Shown: positions 45,098 through 54,237 of the stretch, piece after piece
Layout: each line of letters begins with the position of its first letter
Numbering within the stretch: the first letter of the stretch is position 1
NCBI GenBank assembly: GCA_031368215.1
Contig: JANLRD010000028.1
Span: 55,740 to 119,739, forward strand
Length of the DNA: 64,000 nucleotides
Reading direction: 5' to 3'
DNA from: JANLQX01 sp031368215
Lineage (GTDB): Bacteria > Actinomycetota > Acidimicrobiia > Acidimicrobiales > JANYDT01
The notes under the pieces: model-generated
What the model saw: only the letters and a program-made list of their open reading frames with translations
The model's database searches: none
What the model was told of the DNA's origin: nothing
Program-made: the position numbers and the translations under genes

Positions 45098-47386
45098 CTA
45101 CTTGGCTCCTGCGTGGGGCGTGACGACCACCATCGTCGAGTTGAGCGCGGCGTTTCCACTGTGCGGATCGATCAACGATGTGTCGACGACATCGTTGAAA
45201 CTCGCACCCGCATTCGCTCTCGCGACTCCGAGTCGCGAGCCCTTCCGATGATGGCCCCAGCCGTGAGGAAGCGACACCACACCGCGCCGAACGATGTCCG
45301 TAACCGCGACGGTCACCTCGATCGCACCAACCGACGACTCGACGCGAACCGACTCGCCGTCGCTGATGTTCCGAAGGGCAGCGTCGTCTGGATGGATCTG
45401 GAGCGTGCAACGCGGCTTGCCCTTCACCAACACATTCACGTTGTGCATCCACGAGTTGTTCGATCGGAGATCTCTGCGACCGATCAGCTGCAGTGCCAAC
45501 GATGACCGTTCGCTCGTGGCGATGGGATCACCGGAGGTCGTCGAGGAACGAAACCTCGCCATATCGTCGACCAACACCGCCGGCGCAAGCTCGACCCGAC
45601 CGCTCGGCGTCGTCAGGGCGTGTTCGAGGCGCGGGACGAGTGGCCCGAAGTCAATTCCGTGGGGGTTCTCGCGAAGCTTCGCCAGTGTGAGCCCATCAGG
45701 GCGCGCCCCGAAGCCATCGCCAAACCTTCCGAGGCGAAGTGTGATGTCGATCAACCGGGCCGGGCCGCGTTCGGCCCCGCACAACGCCAGCAACTCGTCG
45801 ACGTTGCGTCCGAAGACGGGGCTTCGGCGCGATCGAACCGCGCTCTCGAGCCGTCCCATGGCCGCACCTTCGTCCAGTTCCTCGACGTCGACCTCGGTCC
45901 CGCTCCCGGCAAGTACTGCGCCGAGCCGCAGAAGCGTGTCCCATTCGTGGCGCTCGTCGGCATGGAGCTCGAACACGGGGTCGGACCAGTTCGCGACGGA
46001 TCGGACGGCGAATTGGTAGAGCAGATGGTCGTAGTGGGGCCGAGTGAGCGAACGCGGCGGGGGAAGCAGCACATGTGCGTGGCGCGTCGTCTCGTTGAGA
46101 TACATATCAACCGCCACGAACAACTCGAGGGTCGCCAAGGCAGCATCGAGGCGACGACCGTCGGGGGTCGAGAGAACGGGGTTGCCCGCCACGCTGAAGA
46201 GCGCCCGAATCTGTCCATCACCGGCCGTCTCGATCTCCTCGGCAAGCACCGACACGGGAAGCTCCGATCCGGCCTCGGCGGCACCGCGCACCCGGCTCCG
46301 CCATCGACCGAGATCGAAAGTCTTCCCCTCACGTGCGGGCCCCACGCTCGGCCCGGCCTGCGTCGCAGCAAGCCCGAACATGGCCCCGCCGACGCGATCG
46401 AGATTGCCCGTCAACACATTCACCACATCGACAAGCCAGCTCGACAGGGTGCCGAACTCGTTGATGCACGTGCCGATCCGTCCATAGACCGCGGCAGAGG
46501 GTGCCGCCGCCAACTCATGGGCCAAGGTGCGGATGTCAGCGGCATCGATACCGGTGATCGGTGCCGCCCACTCCGGCGTGGTCTCGGCGGTGACGTCGCG
46601 CACCGCCTCGACACCGTTGACGCGGCCATCGATGTCACCCAAGGTGGCGAGGCCGTCGACGAAGAGCACGTGCACGATCGCTGCGAGCAGCGCAGCATCG
46701 GCGCCGGGCCGAATCGCGAGATGCCAGTCGGCATGTTCGGCCGTCTTCGTGCGCCTCGGGTCGACCACCACGACCTTTCCGCCCCGAGCCCGGATCGCCT
46801 CGACCCGACCGGGGAAGTCCGGCGCCGTGCACACGGAGCCATTCGATTCCCACGGGTTCGCCCCGAGCATGACGAGGTAGTCGGTGCGGTCGAGGTCCGG
46901 AACCGGGATCGTCGCCATGGCACCGAACATCAACGCCGCAGAGATCTGCTTCGGCATCTGATCAACGGTCGAAGCCGAGTACACGTTCGTCGTCTTCAAG
47001 GCGTTCATCAACGAGCGGAGGTAGAGACTCGACGAGATGTTGTGCGCTGTCGGGTTGCCGAAGTAGATCGCCGTGGACCGCGGATCGCCATGACGGGCTT
47101 TGACTTCCCGGAAGCGTCGGTCGATCTCGGTGAACGCTTCGTCCCACGAAACCTCGCGCCACGACTCGCCGTCACGGACCATCGGCCGGCGGACACGGTC
47201 GGGATCGTTGTCGAGGTCTTTGATCGTCGACCCCTTTGGGCAGATGAAGCCACGAGAGAACACGTCGTTCTGGTCACCGCGTATGCGCACCACAGCGTCG
47301 CCCTTGGTCGTGATCTCGAGGCCGCAGGTTGCCTCACAGAGATGGCATGTTCGGAAGTGTGTCTTCGTTTCGTCCGAGTGGGTCAT
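45098..47386 (-). CDS. Molybdopterin-dependent oxidoreductase with [4Fe-4S] domain
   Basis: 762-residue enzyme of the DMSO reductase / formate dehydrogenase family. The N-terminal cluster motif is CHLCEATCGLEI then FICPKG (Cx2Cx3C...C). Molybdenum-cofactor domains follow: YFGNPTAHNISSS, YLVMLGANPWESNGS, VVVDPRRTKTAEHADWHLAIRPGADAAL, FSVAGNPVLS, and the C-terminal barrel domain WMHNVNVLVKGKPRCTLQIHPDDAA to VSLPHGWGHH. No Tat signal, so cytoplasmic. No NADH or ferredoxin subunit gene adjoins. The substrate is not readable from sequence. ATG at 47386; a 12-bp inverted repeat lies 38 bases upstream. Confidence 0.9.
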   Translation of the reverse strand: MTHSDETKTHFRTCHLCEATCGLEITTKGDAVVRIRGDQNDVFSRGFICPKGSTIKDLDNDPDRVRRPMVRDGESWREVSWDEAFTEIDRRFREVKARHGDPRSTAIYFGNPTAHNISSSLYLRSLMNALKTTNVYSASTVDQMPKQISAALMFGAMATIPVPDLDRTDYLVMLGANPWESNGSVCTAPDFPGRVEAIRARGGKVVVVDPRRTKTAEHADWHLAIRPGADAALLAAIVHVLFVDGLATLGDIDGRVNGVEAVRDVTAETTPEWAAPITGIDAADIRTLAHELAAAPSAAVYGRIGTCINEFGTLSSWLVDVVNVLTGNLDRVGGAMFGLAATQAGPSVGPAREGKTFDLGRWRSRVRGAAEAGSELPVSVLAEEIETAGDGQIRALFSVAGNPVLSTPDGRRLDAALATLELFVAVDMYLNETTRHAHVLLPPPRSLTRPHYDHLLYQFAVRSVANWSDPVFELHADERHEWDTLLRLGAVLAGSGTEVDVEELDEGAAMGRLESAVRSRRSPVFGRNVDELLALCGAERGPARLIDITLRLGRFGDGFGARPDGLTLAKLRENPHGIDFGPLVPRLEHALTTPSGRVELAPAVLVDDMARFRSSTTSGDPIATSERSSLALQLIGRRDLRSNNSWMHNVNVLVKGKPRCTLQIHPDDAALRNISDGESVRVESSVGAIEVTVAVTDIVRRGVVSLPHGWGHHRKGSRLGVARANAGASFNDVVDTSLIDPHSGNAALNSTMVVVTPHAGAK

Positions 47387-47423
47387 GTATCCAATCCTCG
47401 CCGCCCGCGGCCGTCGTGGCGAA

Positions 47424-47451
47424 CTCGAGGTCCCGTGTCCGGGACCTCGAG
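47424..47451. promoter_or_regulatory. 12-bp perfect inverted repeat between two divergent redox genes
   Basis: CTCGAGGTCCCG and CGGGACCTCGAG with a 4-base centre (TGTC). It occupies the middle of the 90-base gap between the molybdopterin oxidoreductase (start 47386, minus) and the peroxidase-like gene (start 47477, plus), 25 bases from the latter. Either an operator serving both or a very stable leader hairpin. Confidence 0.55.
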
Positions 47452-47476
47452 ACGAATTCGGGTGTCAGCCGATACC

Positions 47477-48058
47477 GTGTCCCTCGTGCGCATTGACCCC
47501 GAGATCTCCTGGTACCCCGTTCCCGATCGGGAGGAGTTGCCCGACGACATTGCCAAGCTCTTCGCCAAGGCCGAAGCAGTCATCGGCTTCGTCCCCAACG
47601 TCTTCCAGGCGTTCGCCTACCGCGTCGATCACTTCCGGGCCTGGTTCAGCCACTTCAAGCAGCTACATGTTCCGTCCGAACACCTCACGGCGGCTGACCG
47701 GGAGATGATCGCTGTCGTCGTTTCGATGGCGAATGGATGCCTCTACTGCCTCGTCGCGCATGGCCAGGCATTACGCGAAGCCCTCGGCGACCCCGTGCTC
47801 GCTGACCGGATCACGCTCGACTGGCGGCGTGCCGGGCTCGACGAGCGACGCGAAGCAATCTGTGACTACGCAGAGAAGATCACGCGCCGGCCGAACGAGA
47901 CGTCGAAGACCGACATCGACCGTCTCCTCGGTCTCGGGCTCGGCCTCGACGAGGTGTGGGATTGCGCAGAGATCGCCGCCATGTACAACTTCACCAACCG
48001 GCTGGCGATGGCCACCGGTCAGATTCCCAACCGCGACTATCACGCCCGAAATCGTTGA
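47477..48058 (+). CDS. Peroxidase-related (AhpD/CMD superfamily) enzyme
   Basis: 193-residue helical protein of the uncharacterised peroxidase-related group. The redox motif CLYCLVAHG (Cys-x2-Cys-x3-His) is at about residues 87-95, following AADREMIAVVVSMANG; IGFVPNVFQAFAYRVDHFRAWFSHF and MYNFTNRLAMATGQIPN are also typical. GTG at 47477 is the best start; another GTG lies 9 bases later. It faces the molybdopterin oxidoreductase across a 12-bp inverted repeat, so the two may be co-regulated. Confidence 0.85.
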   Translation: MSLVRIDPEISWYPVPDREELPDDIAKLFAKAEAVIGFVPNVFQAFAYRVDHFRAWFSHFKQLHVPSEHLTAADREMIAVVVSMANGCLYCLVAHGQALREALGDPVLADRITLDWRRAGLDERREAICDYAEKITRRPNETSKTDIDRLLGLGLGLDEVWDCAEIAAMYNFTNRLAMATGQIPNRDYHARNR

Positions 48059-48076
48059 GCGTCGCTGCCGACGACG

Positions 48077-49636
48077 TCAGACGGTGCTTCTGACCACTTC
48101 GAGCAGTGCCGCATCGATTGCGGCCCGGCCAAGCCGGGAGGACCGCACATCATTCAAGAGGAACGAGAACGTCACCGCTCGACCGGAGGCTGTGGTCGTC
48201 ACACCGGTGAGGGCGACCACGTTGTCGATCGCTCCGCTCTTGGCGAGCACTTTCCCCGCCGCCGCAGTCCCGCACGTGCGCGAGCGGAGTGTGCCGTCGA
48301 CACACGACACCGCGAACGCACCGCGCAGCGCGTCGCCGATCGGCGACGCCAGCGCTCGCTGGAGATACGCGACCTCGGTGCGCGCCGAGGAGCGGTTGTT
48401 CGACGAGAGTCCCGAGCCGTCCTCCTGCACTTCGGGGAGTTGCACGGCGAGCTGCCCGAAGTGCTTGGCGATTGCCGAGAGACCGTTCGCCGTGGAGCCG
48501 GTCCCGAGGCGAGCGCCGAGTTCCTTGGTGAGCAACTCTGCATACGTGTTGTCGGACCGCTTCACGAATCTCTGCACGATCTCCGCGAGCGGAGCGGACT
48601 TCGACGACCCGAGCATCGTCGCCGATGGCGACACCGACCCCCGACGTGACGCGCCGACCACGACGACCCCCTTCGCCGCCAACGCGGCACGAAAACGCTC
48701 GAGATTGGCCATCGCCGGGTCGGCGACCGTCGCGGCATCGTTGCGGTGGTTCCCGTCGACCGAGAACGCCGACAACCAACCGGACTCTCCAGGGGTGAAC
48801 GCGGCCTTCCACGACGCAACCCGGGTCAGGCGGTCGTAGCGAGCGTCGTCGAGCACAAGGGCACCCGATACGCGAGTGACCCCCGATGACTTGACCGATG
48901 TTGCAAGGGCCGCCAGCTGCGTTGCCCCGAACGTGGGATCGCCCGATGCTCGAAGAACGAGGTCCCCGTTCATCGTGCCGTTCGAGACCCCGCCATCAGC
49001 GAAGACGTCCGTCGAATACCGCGCGTCGGCTCCCATCAAGGAGAGCGCGGCGCCGGCGATGTAGAGCTTCTGTGTCGAGGCCGGTATCTGCCCGCGTTCG
49101 GCGTTGCGCTCGAACAGCACGGGCCCATTCCCATCGACGGTCAAGTAAACACCCATACGCAATGAGGTCGAGCCGGCGAGCGCGGCGCTCACACGCGCCC
49201 GCAGTTCGTCGATGGACGCAGCCGCTGGACGCGTGGTGGTCGTCACCCCGCCGGGTCGGATCGTGGTCGTGACACCGACGATGGAGGTAGCCGTGGTAGG
49301 TGTAGTTGTCACGGTGTCGACAACCGTGGCCACCACGGAGGTCGAAGGAACGAGCGGAGTGACGCTCGACGTGGTGGGTCCGGCGAGAACCGCTGACGTG
49401 GTCGTCGACGCGCCGATCACGGGCACTGCTCCGCCGCCCGACGTGGTCGTCGGGATGGACAGGTCGGGCGGCTGCCCTACACCGGTGATCGGAGGAGCTC
49501 CGACGCCGACCTGGGAGACCACGACCGCATCGACTCGAGGGACGTCGGCGAACACGAGCAACCCAACGCACACACCACTGGCGATCACGATCCCGCGACT
49601 GCGCGACCGACCCAATCGATCCCGAACAGTTAGCAC
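48077..49636 (-). CDS. dacB: D-alanyl-D-alanine carboxypeptidase/endopeptidase (PBP4, DacB family)
   Basis: 519-residue serine peptidase that trims peptidoglycan cross-links. After a basic start one hydrophobic signal/anchor segment (RGIVIASGVCVGLLVFADV) exports it, then a ~110-residue Thr/Val/Pro-rich linker. The S13 catalytic set is present: SxxK in ASTQKLYIAG, SxN in RSDNTYAELL, and KSG in LAKSGAIDN. The domain with GDLVLRASGDPTF and VSGALVLDDARYD is typical of PBP4. The GTG at 49636 is 19 bases past the xseB stop, so it probably belongs to the xseA-xseB operon. Confidence 0.9.
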   Translation of the reverse strand: MLTVRDRLGRSRSRGIVIASGVCVGLLVFADVPRVDAVVVSQVGVGAPPITGVGQPPDLSIPTTTSGGGAVPVIGASTTTSAVLAGPTTSSVTPLVPSTSVVATVVDTVTTTPTTATSIVGVTTTIRPGGVTTTTRPAAASIDELRARVSAALAGSTSLRMGVYLTVDGNGPVLFERNAERGQIPASTQKLYIAGAALSLMGADARYSTDVFADGGVSNGTMNGDLVLRASGDPTFGATQLAALATSVKSSGVTRVSGALVLDDARYDRLTRVASWKAAFTPGESGWLSAFSVDGNHRNDAATVADPAMANLERFRAALAAKGVVVVGASRRGSVSPSATMLGSSKSAPLAEIVQRFVKRSDNTYAELLTKELGARLGTGSTANGLSAIAKHFGQLAVQLPEVQEDGSGLSSNNRSSARTEVAYLQRALASPIGDALRGAFAVSCVDGTLRSRTCGTAAAGKVLAKSGAIDNVVALTGVTTTASGRAVTFSFLLNDVRSSRLGRAAIDAALLEVVRSTV

Positions 49637-49655
49637 GTGGCGCAGTTCTTGCTCA

Positions 49656-49901
49656 TCAGCTGCGCTTGCCGCGGAGCTCCTCGAGCCTCGCTTCCACGCC
49701 GACGAGGCGGGCTGATGCCGCGGCGTGCAGCGCACTGGCCCGCTCGTAGAGATCAGCTGCTCGTTCGATCCCAATGGCACCATCGTCCATCTGCGCCGTG
49801 ACCGCAGTGAGTTCCTCGACGAGCTCCTCGAACGACATCGCGGCGATCGGTCGAGGCGATGACTGGGAGGACCCTTCTTCTCCCGGGGACTTACCGGACA
49901 T
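49656..49901 (-). CDS. xseB: Exodeoxyribonuclease VII small subunit
   Basis: 81 residues, usual size. The conserved core is MSFEELVEELTAVTAQMDDGAIGIERAADLYERASALH, a helical hairpin that binds XseA. ATG at 49901 overlaps the end of xseA by 11 bases, the common arrangement. Required for the exonuclease VII complex in single-strand DNA degradation. Confidence 0.92.
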   Translation of the reverse strand: MSGKSPGEEGSSQSSPRPIAAMSFEELVEELTAVTAQMDDGAIGIERAADLYERASALHAAASARLVGVEARLEELRGKRS

Positions 49902-51291
49902 GACGAACCTCCACGTGAAGCTGGCCGACGGCCAGGGTGATATCGAGTGCCGAACCCGACGACGTCTGTGCCGCATCTCGCAGGACCCGACCGTTGCCGT
50001 CGCGCACGACCGCGTAGCCCCGCTCGAGCACACGGGTCGGCGAGAGTGCATCCATCTGTGCATACAACACGGCGAGGCGATTGGATGCGTCAGCTGCCCG
50101 ACGACGCAGCGAGCTCGACGGATCGGTCCCGTCCATGCGGCGGCGGGCAACATCGCAGCGGGCCGGAAGCACACGGTCCCAGGCCAGGGTTGCAAGGGTG
50201 ACGCGCTCGCGGGTGACGCGAGCGTCGAGGGCATCAGTCCAGCGAATGCCCGCAAGCGACTGGTGCAGCGCAGCGCAACGTCGGTCGAGCGCGCTCTCCC
50301 AACGGATTCCGCCCAGCCGACTGCGCGACCCGTGCGATCGGTTGAGCATCGCTCGGGCCACATCGGCCATAGACCGGTCCAGCGCGCTCCGCAGGGCGTC
50401 GCGATCGGGCACGACCGCCTGTGCCGCAATCGACGGCGTGCCGCAGCGGAGATCGGCGATGTCGTCGCACACCGGTCGATCGCCGTCGTGACCGATGGCA
50501 GAAACCACGGGCTTCGGGCATGTGGCGATGGCGCGGCAGAGATCCTCGTCGGAGAATGGGAGGAGATCGACCGCGCTCCCTCCGCCGCGGGCGAGCACGA
50601 TGACATCGATGTCAGGCGAGAGGACGAGTTCATCGAGTGCCCGCCGGACCGACTCGGCCGCCCCCGCCCCTTGCACGGTGGTCTCGAGAAAACGGACCGG
50701 AAAACCGGGATAGCGGGCGGCCACCACCGATTCGATATCGCGTCGAACGGCGGCGTCGGTTCCGCACACCACACCGATGCCACGCGGGAGCATCGGAATC
50801 GGTCGACGAGGCCGGTCGATCAGGCCCTCGGCGCCAAGTCGGGCACGCACCTGGATGAGCAGCGCGGCAACGGCACCCTCGCCGACCGGGAGCACTTCTT
50901 CGGCTTCCATGCGGATCTGCACCTTGCGTTGCTGCAGGGTCACCCGGCCGATGACCGACACCCGTTCGCCGTCGACGATCCGACTCTTGCGAGCGCGGCC
51001 ACCGGAGATCAGCACCGGGAGGTCGAGCGCGCGATCGCGCAGGGTGAACCAGATCGCACCTTGTTGGGTGACCCGGCGGTCGTGCACGTCGCCCTCGACC
51101 TGGACACGTCCCGGCACGGCAAGCGCGCGTCCGACCTCGGCATAGAGCCGGGTCAGCGATACCGTGCGGACCGTCGACATCGGGCCCGACCCGACGGCAG
51201 TGCTCCACCCGGGCGATGACTCGGCATGCAAGGTCGGATCCGGCGTGGATTCGGCTGAGCCCCACGGCAGTTCCTCATTGGGGTTGCTCAC
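49891..51291 (-). CDS. xseA: Exodeoxyribonuclease VII large subunit
   Basis: 466 residues. The N-terminal OB domain reads VSLTRLYAEVGRALAVPGRVQVEGDVHD, GAIWFTLRDRALDLPVLI, ERVSVIGRVTLQQRKVQIRMEAEEVLPVG; the catalytic domain has RGIGVVCGTDAAVRRDIE, DVIVLARGGGSAVDLLPFSDEDLCRAIATCPKPVVSAIGHDGDRPVCDDIAD, followed by a long coiled region and the end VLERGYAVVRDGNGRVLRD. GTG at 51291 is preferred because GGGGGAG stands 9 bases upstream; ATG at 51180 would remove 37 residues. The usual GHExD is here GHDGD. Confidence 0.92.
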   Translation of the reverse strand: MSNPNEELPWGSAESTPDPTLHAESSPGWSTAVGSGPMSTVRTVSLTRLYAEVGRALAVPGRVQVEGDVHDRRVTQQGAIWFTLRDRALDLPVLISGGRARKSRIVDGERVSVIGRVTLQQRKVQIRMEAEEVLPVGEGAVAALLIQVRARLGAEGLIDRPRRPIPMLPRGIGVVCGTDAAVRRDIESVVAARYPGFPVRFLETTVQGAGAAESVRRALDELVLSPDIDVIVLARGGGSAVDLLPFSDEDLCRAIATCPKPVVSAIGHDGDRPVCDDIADLRCGTPSIAAQAVVPDRDALRSALDRSMADVARAMLNRSHGSRSRLGGIRWESALDRRCAALHQSLAGIRWTDALDARVTRERVTLATLAWDRVLPARCDVARRRMDGTDPSSSLRRRAADASNRLAVLYAQMDALSPTRVLERGYAVVRDGNGRVLRDAAQTSSGSALDITLAVGQLHVEVRHVR

Positions 51292-51378
51292 GTGTCCATT
51301 CTCCCCCGGGCGTGAGACAAAACAGCGGAGGTGATCCGCTGGACCGGTTGCGCGGCGCCTCGACCTACCATTGAGGAC

Positions 51379-52017
51379 ATGACTGACATCCTCGACCGGT
51401 CGACCATCGTGCTCACGGTGACCGACGGAGCCCGTTCCACGGTGATCGACGCGCGTGCTGCCGAACTCGATGCCGACTCCCTTGCGCTCTGGCTCGAAGT
51501 CGGTGCGACAAACGGCCCGCGCTGGGCTTACGAGATGTACTTCCAGCCGCTGTCGGAGACCAACGCCACCGATCACATCGAAGACGTCGGGGGCGGACTC
51601 TCGCTCGTGGTGCCCGCGTCGTCGATCGAGCGTCTGCGGGGTGCCACCCTCGACATCGCTACGGACGGCTCCGGGATGGTGCTGCTCAACCCGAACGAGC
51701 CGGCCAAGGCCGAGCCAAAGCCGATGCCGGTCTTCGACGCCACCGCCCTCGAAGGGCCCGTCGCCGCCCGCGTCCTCGCCGTCATCGAACACCAGGTGAA
51801 CCCGTCGATCGCCAGCCACGGCGGTTTCGCCACGCTGGTCGGCGTCGAAGGCGACACCGTGTACCTCACCATGGGCGGTGGTTGCCAGGGGTGCGCCATG
51901 TCGAAGGCAACCCTTCGTCAGGGCATCGAGGTCGCCATCAAAGACGCCTGCCCCGAGATCACCACGGTCGTCGACGTGACCGATCACGCATCGGGCGACA
52001 GCCCCTTCTACAGCTGA
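51379..52017 (+). CDS. NfuA-like iron-sulfur cluster carrier (A-type-like domain plus NifU domain)
   Basis: 212 residues. The N-terminal ~110 residues resemble the A-type (HesB/IscA) fold but have no conserved Cys triad (AAELDADSLALWLEVGATNGPRWAYEMYF, then ERLRGATLDIATDGSGMVLLNPN), as in NfuA. The C-terminal NifU domain (~125-212) has IASHGGFATLVGVEGDTVYLTMGGGCQGCAMSKATL with the cluster-binding CxxC. GAGGA lies just before the ATG at 51379. Delivers [4Fe-4S] clusters to targets. A strong terminator follows. A second NifU-domain gene is at 53876. Confidence 0.87.
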   Translation: MTDILDRSTIVLTVTDGARSTVIDARAAELDADSLALWLEVGATNGPRWAYEMYFQPLSETNATDHIEDVGGGLSLVVPASSIERLRGATLDIATDGSGMVLLNPNEPAKAEPKPMPVFDATALEGPVAARVLAVIEHQVNPSIASHGGFATLVGVEGDTVYLTMGGGCQGCAMSKATLRQGIEVAIKDACPEITTVVDVTDHASGDSPFYS

Positions 52018-52121
52018 GCGTGACCGACGTGACGTGAGTCACACCTGGCGTTCGCGACTCTTCGGTCCGAGCAGCCGTTGGAGAACCCGAACCATCGGAA
52101 TCCGTCACCGTCGGTTCACCG

Positions 52122-52158
52122 AAAAGTCCCGCTCGATTCCGTCACGAGCGGGACTTTT
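52122..52158. terminator. Strong bidirectional intrinsic terminator
   Basis: A 14-bp perfect stem, AAAAGTCCCGCTCG (52122-52135) with CGAGCGGGACTTTT (52145-52158), and a 9-base loop. The A4/T4 ends give a U-tract in either direction. It lies 105 bases after the Nfu gene stop and 75 bases before the nitroreductase gene. Confidence 0.9.
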
Positions 52159-52232
52159 CACTTCCCTCGCACATGGCGATCCGTCCGCCGTGAACTTGGC
52201 CGAGCCGACCGGCTACCGGTAGACCCGAGGGC

Positions 52233-52877
52233 ATGACCCTCAACCTCTCCGCCGACGATGTTCTCGCCACCACTCGCGCTGTTCGCAAGCGGCTCGACTT
52301 CGACCGGCCCGTCCCCCGCGAACTCGTGCAGGAATGCGTCGATCTCGCGTTCCAAGCCCCCACCGGATCGAACCGCCAACACTGGCACTTCATGATCGTC
52401 GACGACCCGGCGAAGAAGCAGGCCATCGCCGACCTCTACGGCAAGGCGTTCGACCCCTACGTCGGCCAGAGCAACAACGATTTCGGCATCGGCGACACGC
52501 GCACCGAACGGGCCGGGGCGATCCGGGACTCGGCGACGTTCCTGCGTGAGGAGTTCCACCGTGTGCCCTACATGGTCATCCCGTGCATGACCGGGCGGGT
52601 GCCGGAGAAGCTCCCGGTGTTCGCCCAGGCGAGCCAATGGGGTTCGCTCCTCCCCGCGTTCTGGAGCTTCATGCTCGCCGCCCGGGCACGCGGCCTGGGC
52701 ACGGCCTGGACGACGCTGCACCTCGTCTACGAGCGCGAGGCGGCCGAGATCCTGGGCATCCCCTTCGACGAGGTCACCCAGGGAGGGCTGACGCCGCTTG
52801 CCTACACGCTCGGAACCGACTTCAAACCCGCACCTCGCCTCGACTCGTCGACCCTCACCCACTGGAACACCTGGTAG
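52233..52877 (+). CDS. Nitroreductase-family FMN oxidoreductase
   Basis: 214-residue flavoprotein. FMN-binding motifs: TTRAVRKRLDF (the TRRSxRxF-type loop) and QAPTGSNRQHWHFMIV, with GSLLPAFWSFMLAARARGLGTAWTTLHL forming the dimer interface and LAYTLGTDFKPAPR the end. Reduces nitro or enone compounds with NAD(P)H, or acts in F420/flavin detoxification; substrate unknown. It begins a new transcription unit after the terminator at 52158. 124 bases without a gene precede the SDR gene. Confidence 0.87.
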   Translation: MTLNLSADDVLATTRAVRKRLDFDRPVPRELVQECVDLAFQAPTGSNRQHWHFMIVDDPAKKQAIADLYGKAFDPYVGQSNNDFGIGDTRTERAGAIRDSATFLREEFHRVPYMVIPCMTGRVPEKLPVFAQASQWGSLLPAFWSFMLAARARGLGTAWTTLHLVYEREAAEILGIPFDEVTQGGLTPLAYTLGTDFKPAPRLDSSTLTHWNTW

Positions 52878-53001
52878 CCACTGGCGTTGCGGCGCCGACC
52901 GCCGGACCCGGGGACGATCCGATGTTTGGTCGGTGCTGCCGGTGGCGCCCTGCTCGCCCTAGCCTCGTCGGCGCTCTCGCCTCACCGACCAAGGGAAACC
53001 C

Positions 53002-53772
53002 ATGTCCGACTCGCTCTTCGACCTGACCGGCAAGACCGCCATCATCACCGGCTCCACGAAGGGCATCGGCAAGGCCATCGCCTTCCGCATGGCCCAGCAC
53101 GGCGCCAACGTGGTGATCTCCAGCCGCAAGGCCGACGCGTGCGAAGCCGTGACCGCGGAGATCAACGCGGCCGGCTACTCGGGGTCGGCGATGTCGGTTC
53201 CCGGCAACATCGGGTACAAGGATCAGCTGCAGGCGCTCGTTGACAGGACCGTCACCGCACTTGGGCCCGTCGACATCCTGGTTTGCAACGCCGCGATCAA
53301 CCCCTTCGCCGGTCCGATGGTCGAGATCCCCGACGACGCCTTCGACAAGATCATGGCCTCGAACATCCGATCGAACCACTGGCTGTGCAGCATGGTCCTC
53401 CCGTCGATGAAGGAGCGCCGGCAGGGTTCGGTCATCATCGTCTCGTCGATCGGAGGTCTTCGCGGAAACGCGATCCTGGGTGCGTACGGGATCTCGAAGG
53501 CGGCCGACATGCAGATGGCCCGCAACATCGCCGTCGAATACGGCCCCTTCAACGTTCGGGCGAACGCCATCGCCCCCGGTCTCGTACGGACGGACTTCGC
53601 CAAGTACCTGTGGGAGAACGAGGAGATCCTGAAGACCGCCACCGCAGGATCGGCGCTACGCCGTATCGGCGAGCCGGACGAGATTGCCGGCGCTGCTGTG
53701 TTCCTGGCCTCGAAAGCGGGAGCGTTCACGACCGGTCAGACCATCGTGTGCGACGGTGGAGCCACCATCTGA
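53002..53772 (+). CDS. Short-chain dehydrogenase/reductase
   Basis: 256-residue classical SDR. Cofactor motif TGSTKGIGKAIA (TGxxxGxG, residues 16-27), NNAG-type stretch as CNAAINPF, catalytic Ser in IVSSIGGL and Tyr-Lys in YGISKAAD, and the C-terminal GQTIVCDGGATI. The Ser-Arg after strand 2 (SSRKAD) suggests NADP preference. The family resembles actinobacterial DHRS4/FabG-like enzymes; the substrate is unknown. GGGAAAC lies close before the ATG. Confidence 0.9.
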   Translation: MSDSLFDLTGKTAIITGSTKGIGKAIAFRMAQHGANVVISSRKADACEAVTAEINAAGYSGSAMSVPGNIGYKDQLQALVDRTVTALGPVDILVCNAAINPFAGPMVEIPDDAFDKIMASNIRSNHWLCSMVLPSMKERRQGSVIIVSSIGGLRGNAILGAYGISKAADMQMARNIAVEYGPFNVRANAIAPGLVRTDFAKYLWENEEILKTATAGSALRRIGEPDEIAGAAVFLASKAGAFTTGQTIVCDGGATI

Positions 53773-53875
53773 TCGAGCCGTCGGGGGCCGGGGAAGAACC
53801 GCGGTCCGACTGCGGTTGTGAGATCAAGGAGGGTTTCTCCTACCGGGGTAGTGCAAACCTCGAAGATGAGGAAGA

Positions 53876-54217
53876 ATGTTGCCCATGACTGACACCGCTG
53901 TGCTCTCCGACGACGCCCGCACCGAGCGGCTGAAGGCGTTGCAGAGCGTCATCGAACTGATCCGTCCGGTCGTCCAGCAGGACGGAGGTGACCTCGCACT
54001 CACGTCCGTCGACGTCGAGACCGGCATCGTCGAGGTGCGCCTCCAGGGATCGTGCAGCTCCTGCGCCGTGTCATCCACCACGCTCCAGGCCGGCGTGAAC
54101 CGCATCCTCAAAGACCGCCTCCCCTGGGTCACCGAGGTCATCGGGGGCGTGGAAGAGATGGATGTCGACGAGAGCCGGTCCATGGGTCGCGGCGGCTACG
54201 TTCCCAAGTTCGACTGA
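53876..54217 (+). CDS. NifU C-terminal-domain protein (Fe-S cluster carrier)
   Basis: 113 residues. NifU/Nfu domain with VVQQDGGDLALTSVDVETGIVEVRLQGSCSSCAVSSTTLQAGV, the CxxC at about residues 60-63, then RILKDRLPWVTEVIGGVEE. A short tail follows (MGRGGYVPKFD). Starts are possible at ATG 53876 or ATG 53885; GAGGAAG just upstream fits neither spacing well. It is 20 bases before the nuclease-like gene at 54238, whose Cys residues imply an Fe-S cluster, so a shared operon for cluster supply is a reasonable inference. Confidence 0.85.
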   Translation: MLPMTDTAVLSDDARTERLKALQSVIELIRPVVQQDGGDLALTSVDVETGIVEVRLQGSCSSCAVSSTTLQAGVNRILKDRLPWVTEVIGGVEEMDVDESRSMGRGGYVPKFD

Positions 54218-54237
54218 CCTCGTCGGGCTCCGGCAGG

